Source: Prochilodus magdalenae (Eukaryota > Chordata > Actinopteri > Characiformes > Prochilodontidae). Taken from it: DNA of 64,000 nucleotides. The stretch is from assembly GCA_024036415.1 (NCBI GenBank), contig JAMWET010003556.1:57501-121500 (forward strand), in the 5' to 3' direction. Made by a program: the position numbers and the translations under genes. The notes beneath the pieces were generated by a model. It was not told the DNA's origin and made no database searches. It saw nothing but the letters and a program-made list of their open reading frames with translations. Numbering within the stretch: the first letter of the stretch is position 1; each line of letters opens with the position of its first letter. Positions 59,946 through 64,000 of this stretch are shown here, one piece after another.

Positions 59946-61245
59946 AACCGACCAGATTAGCCCCCATCTACCAATCCATGTGCTGAAATCAATTTTTTTA
60001 CTACGGCTAATTAGCTGTTATTAGATGGCTCTCTACGTACCGATTAATTTGCTATAGGCGAAGACTGATAGTGACGGAATCATGGAAAGCTGCTGTATCT
60101 AAGTCAAAATCTGTTTTTCAAATCTCTGATCATTCCTGATTCCATGGTAAAGGAAGAATGGAAACTCTGCAGTATCAAGTCATTCTGGAACGTGAATATT
60201 CATGGTTTTTCCTAAAGCATCAGGAACAACAACAGAAAACAAGAGCTAGATATGTTAAAGCTATTGCTTGGGAGGCCAAACGAAAGACTATAAGCCTATA
60301 ATTAGCCGTGTGTCATAATTTGAAACTGATTGGACGTTACATGTGGGTCAGCCATCCATGACAGTATAGGCTCGGCACTTAGGGAAAGTCGGTCCAAAGC
60401 TAGTTACAGATCAAACATCAAACGCTTTTTTTATTTTTATGCGGAGCGGTAAAGATTTCTGGGAGATATCTGGTACATCTGGCTATTATGCCAACGCACG
60501 CTCCCATCCAAAGCCCAGACACGACGGACTGTTTTGATCTAAACAGGTCAGCGTGTGGTTTGGATACCAGTGTGAAAGAATGTTGGCTTCCGTTGCTTCA
60601 CTGAAACACTGATATTCCAAATATGCCCTGAACTGACCCAACATCTGGTTACAAAGCAAAAATCATCTCTGGAGGCCTTCGCTTTTAACCTGGGCTTTTC
60701 ATCTTTATTCCTCTTCTCGTAACTTCTTGCCGTTTGTTAATACACACTTTAAAATACACTGTGAGCTGCCACATCTCTTGGTCTGAATTTAATGTTCGGG
60801 TACTGCAATAAAAAAACACAGGAGGCTGAAAGCTTTTGTGGCAGCTCGTCCAGTTTGTGAGGAGCTCGGTGGGGCGAAAGACTGACAATGCGGATGCTGT
60901 ATATCCACAACAACATGCTGTGTATTAAACTTAAAGGCTTTTGGCCAACGCAATTCAATCAGGCAAATGCCAAAACAATCACTTTCACTTTTCTTAATAA
61001 CAGCTTTAAACTCTGAAACACGGGAATTCTGTTGAAAGTGCTGATCCTACACTTTCAGTTTATGGTCAGAAGAAGAGGAGATATGGTATTATGATTTTGA
61101 ATATGATGAATATTTGTTGCTGGGTGTGCTGTCTTGATTTCTAGTAAGAAAAATCAAAACAGCCTGGGAACAATCTGGGAATAAGGCAAATACAAGTCAA
61201 GGAAAACGAAAAAAAGTCAACACAAAATGTCTTGCGACTGTAATT

Positions 61246-62002
61246 AGGGTTGCCACCTTTCAGAAATGAAAATAAAGGACAGGGGGTGGAACAGTAGGGG
61301 TGGCGTCCACGTGCTCGAGTTTTCTTGTGTTCGAAAAAATTGCGTCCTCCAGTTATTTGCTTCCTTATCAACGTGGTAATATGGAGGGGGGATACGGGGT
61401 TGTTTGGGGGAGAGCGTGATTAATCATGATCGATAAACGTGTTTATCGGACATTTACGGTAATACGGAACAAAGCGGGAACCCGTATTGAGTCCGGGTGG
61501 GGTGGGGGTTGTTATCATTCATGTGTGTGTGACAGATGTGCATATAGGACATTTACGGAAATACCAAACAAACTCACGAACAATTTACGGTAATACGGAA
61601 CAAAGAGCGGATCCCGTATATGAGACTGGAGTCTGGGTGGGAAGGTGGGGTTATCCATCATTGCATGTGTGTGACAGGCACAGACCGTGCATATAGGACA
61701 TCATTTTACGGAAAATTTACAGAAACAAATTTAGAAAACATTCCACGGAAATATCTGGAAAGTAATTTACGAACAGTTTACGGTAATACGGAACAAAGCG
61801 GGTCCCGTATTGAGCTGAGTCCGGGTGGGGTGGGGGTTGTTATCATTCATGTGTGTGTGACAGATGTGCATATTGGACATTTACGGAAATACGGAACAAA
61901 TTTACGGACATTTTACGGAAATACGGAACAAATCCGATCCGTTTAACATTTAATTGCCAAATAAAGGACGATACCGTATTTTACGGGACAGGTGGCAACC
62001 CT
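61246..62002 (-). mobile_element. Second copy of the TIR-bounded transposon, inverted
   Basis: It begins AGGGTTGCCACCT and ends AGGTGGCAACCCT, the same 13-bp inverted ends as 51612-52637. Read from its right end it gives GTCCCGTAAAATACGGTATC and CTTTATTTGGCAATTAAATG, then only two or three TTTGTTCCGTATTTCCGTAA units. It then carries its own longer internal repeats of CATTTACGGTAATACGGAAC, AAAGCGGG and CCGGGTGGGGTGGGGGTTGT at about 61437, 61585 and 61777. Flanking pentamers TAATT and AACTT do not match well, so any target duplication has decayed. Confidence 0.85.
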
Positions 62003-62574
62003 AACTTTAATTAACTGCAATATGTATGAAGTAAATACATTTACATCATACAGCAAAACATGAGAACGCTTCCAAAGGAGCTTATATTATTAGCCTCACG
62101 TATATATGAATACTAATATAGTTATCGTTTCAGCTATTTTAGCAGAATTTTTTTGTTAACACTTTACTGTAGGGTACTGTTCATAAAGCTACATGACACT
62201 AATGGATAAGGTTGTCATCACAACTAACATAATCTTACATAAATTCTTATAGCTTCTTAATAGGCATCTTTCACTAGAAAGGCACATTTGCTCATTTTAG
62301 AAGTTAGCAAAACTAGCCTTTGTGGCAGAGGACATCTATTGGAATGATCATTAATAAACATTTACGTAGGGTTATTATTTTTATAGCTTACTGTAAGTCC
62401 CGTAAGTTGTAAACAAGGCTGTGTGACCTGAAATAGGTCATGGCTGTGGAAGTATCTGGGTGACCGCTGAGTCCTAATGTTTGTTAGCAATGTTAGCCTA
62501 GCAGCTGCTGTTAAGTGGACTAAAGTAGCAAGTATCTCCAAACATGTCTGGGCTGATCAGGGGTAAACAGTAAA

Positions 62575-62815
62575 CTTGGGTTCCGCCCTTGAGCCTGGTT
62601 CCTCTTGAGGTTTGTTCCTTACTCAAGGGAGTTTTTCCTCGCCACTGTTGCCTCTGGCTTGCTCAAGGGGGGCTTGGACACCCCCCACCCCCACCCACCA
62701 TGTCTGTACATTAGCTGTGTGTTTTTCTTTTTATTACAAAATGATTTTCTGTGAAGCTGCTTTGGGACAATGTTGGCTGTCAAAAGCGCTATACAAATAA
62801 ATATTGATTGATAGA
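62575..62815 (+). mobile_element. Fish retroposon 3' tail, copy 2
   Basis: The same family and orientation as 18705-18960: GAGCCTGGTTCCTCTTGAGG, CTTACTCAAGGGAGTTTTTC, TGTGAAGCTGCTTTGGGACA and GCGCTATACAAATAAATATT, ending in TTGATTGATAGATTGATT. Confidence 0.75.
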
Positions 62816-64000
62816 TTGATTAATAAACTTCATTATTCGTTAAGCTACTCAATAAAATATTCAGATTTTAAAAAAATCTGTATTTATTGGAGAGTAAGCT
62901 CTTTCCGTACATCTAGCTCCATCTATGCCACAAATATAATGAATGTGAAATGTGACCTTCGTAATAACTGGAACGGCCTTGGAGTTCTTATGCTGAATGA
63001 AGTACAACGGCAACAGGAAAAGAGGCCTAACCGTCTATTATATTCCATAAGACTTATTATTACTTATCATTTCCATTTGGCATTTTGATCCATACGCAAG
63101 ACATTCAGGCTGACTGTATATAATAGCACGATGATATTTGTAGAGTCACGCATACTATTGAAATCCATTAATCTGTGATAAAGCCTGTTTCACTCCAAAT
63201 CCACATTTACATTAAGGGTTAATTAACCGTTACGCCGGAGCGATCCTCACGCGAGGTGAAGTCTTACGTGCTGCATGCTTTGGGTTATGCTGAGCGTAAC
63301 CGAGCTCAAATCTCATCTCATCTGTGAATAAGAGCTTGCGTCAAATATGGTTTCAGTCAAAGAACAATACAAGTAAGCCTGATAACCTCACCGGGGTATT
63401 ACCATCCAAGCAGCATATCAAAGGAAACACATAATCAGCGAAGCACACATTAATCATTGTTTTCATCATTTCTGGAAGCCTGCAGGAAGCGTGTTTTTTT
63501 AGTAGCTGGCAACCGCTAGCGATCGAAAAAAAAAAAAGGAATTTTTACAGCGGCTATGACGTAAACTAGCGTAATGACAGAGACGGAGCTGAGACACTGC
63601 AGAGACGGGGCGGCTTGAATTAAACACGCATGTCGTAGCGTTTCCTGCTCGCTACAGATGAGAACGGTCTGTTTGAAAGACGGAAAGATGGAGTGCAGAC
63701 TGTATCTGCTCTTTAGGTGAAATCTTGGCAAGGTCACCCTTAAGAAAAAGGATTCACTTCAGTGAGCGGAATACTGTATATACACATATCCCAACACACA
63801 AATCAGTTATATATTTCTGTGTCAAATCATTCAAAGCTTTGGAATTATTACTATCGGCTGTAGTATTCAAGGTGCAATCTGTTAGATTTCTCGTTTAACG
63901 TTCCGAAATTGAAAAAAAAAAAAAAAAAACACTGGAAAAAACATTCCAGAAATTATAACCGGAATATGAAGAAATAGCAGTTTTGACGGTATGCCAAAGA

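Larger units (their letters stand above)
58920..64000 (-). other. Partial pappa intron, upstream exons beyond the window
   Basis: At least 5.1 kb with no Cys-rich, phase-compatible segment on the minus strand. It contains a MITE-like copy, an LTR-like or other repeat, the second TIR-bounded element and a retroposon tail. Nothing was recognised at 59946-61245, 62003-62574 and 62816-64000, apart from short A-runs near 63525 and 63912. Confidence 0.8.

Noticed and set aside
63516..63737. Possible upstream pappa exon on the minus strand
   Set aside because: It lacks the expected Sushi cysteine pattern and a phase-0 donor, and the frame looks random.

Overview
This window is vertebrate nuclear DNA, almost certainly from a teleost fish. 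It has split exons with GT-AG introns, abundant tRNA-derived SINEs, Tc1/mariner and hAT-type DNA transposons, a LINE RT remnant and very large micro- and minisatellites. The SINE types suggest an ostariophysan (characin, catfish or electric-fish relative), but I could not verify this. I see no bacterial, phage, CRISPR, rRNA or free-standing tRNA gene.

One gene is recognisable: the 3' end of pappalysin-1 (pappa, PAPP-A), on the minus strand. Eight consecutive coding exons lie at 58919-58736, 58349-58148, 56861-56693, 55243-55096, 53524-53409, 40920-40849, 36207-36109 and 17791-17687. Their intron phases (1, 2, 0, 1, 0, 0, 0) join into one open frame of 364 residues ending in a stop. They encode the end of one Sushi (SCR/CCP) module, three complete Sushi modules, the divergent fifth module, the third Lin-12/Notch repeat (LNR3) and the short Cys-rich C-terminal tail. 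These are the parts of PAPP-A known to hold it at the cell surface and to help recognise IGFBP-4/5. The metalloprotease and N-terminal parts must lie beyond 64000.

Layout: 1-12000 is intergenic (downstream of pappa) with a TC microsatellite, Tc1 remnants, a hAT-type MITE, SINEs and a LINE 3' end. 12000-17686 is the presumed 3' UTR and downstream flank. 17792-36108 is the 18.3-kb last intron with a 2.6-kb 24-bp minisatellite and a 521-bp tandem repeat. 36208-40848 is an intron with a 650-bp GA tract and a TTAA-flanked MITE. 40921-53408 is a 12.5-kb intron with a 2.4-kb 13-bp minisatellite, a 56-bp tandem array and a transposon containing a 31-bp minisatellite. 53525-58735 holds short introns between Sushi exons. 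58920-64000 is part of a further upstream intron with another copy of the same transposon.

The most interesting material is repeat biology. Two copies of one TIR-bounded element (51612-52637 and 61246-62002) differ mainly in how far an internal 31-bp motif has amplified. The 13-bp array has clear higher-order duplications. A short retroposon-like insertion can be recognised because an empty duplicate of its target lies 1.4 kb away. Long open frames through the minisatellites follow from repeat composition and unit length and are not genes.
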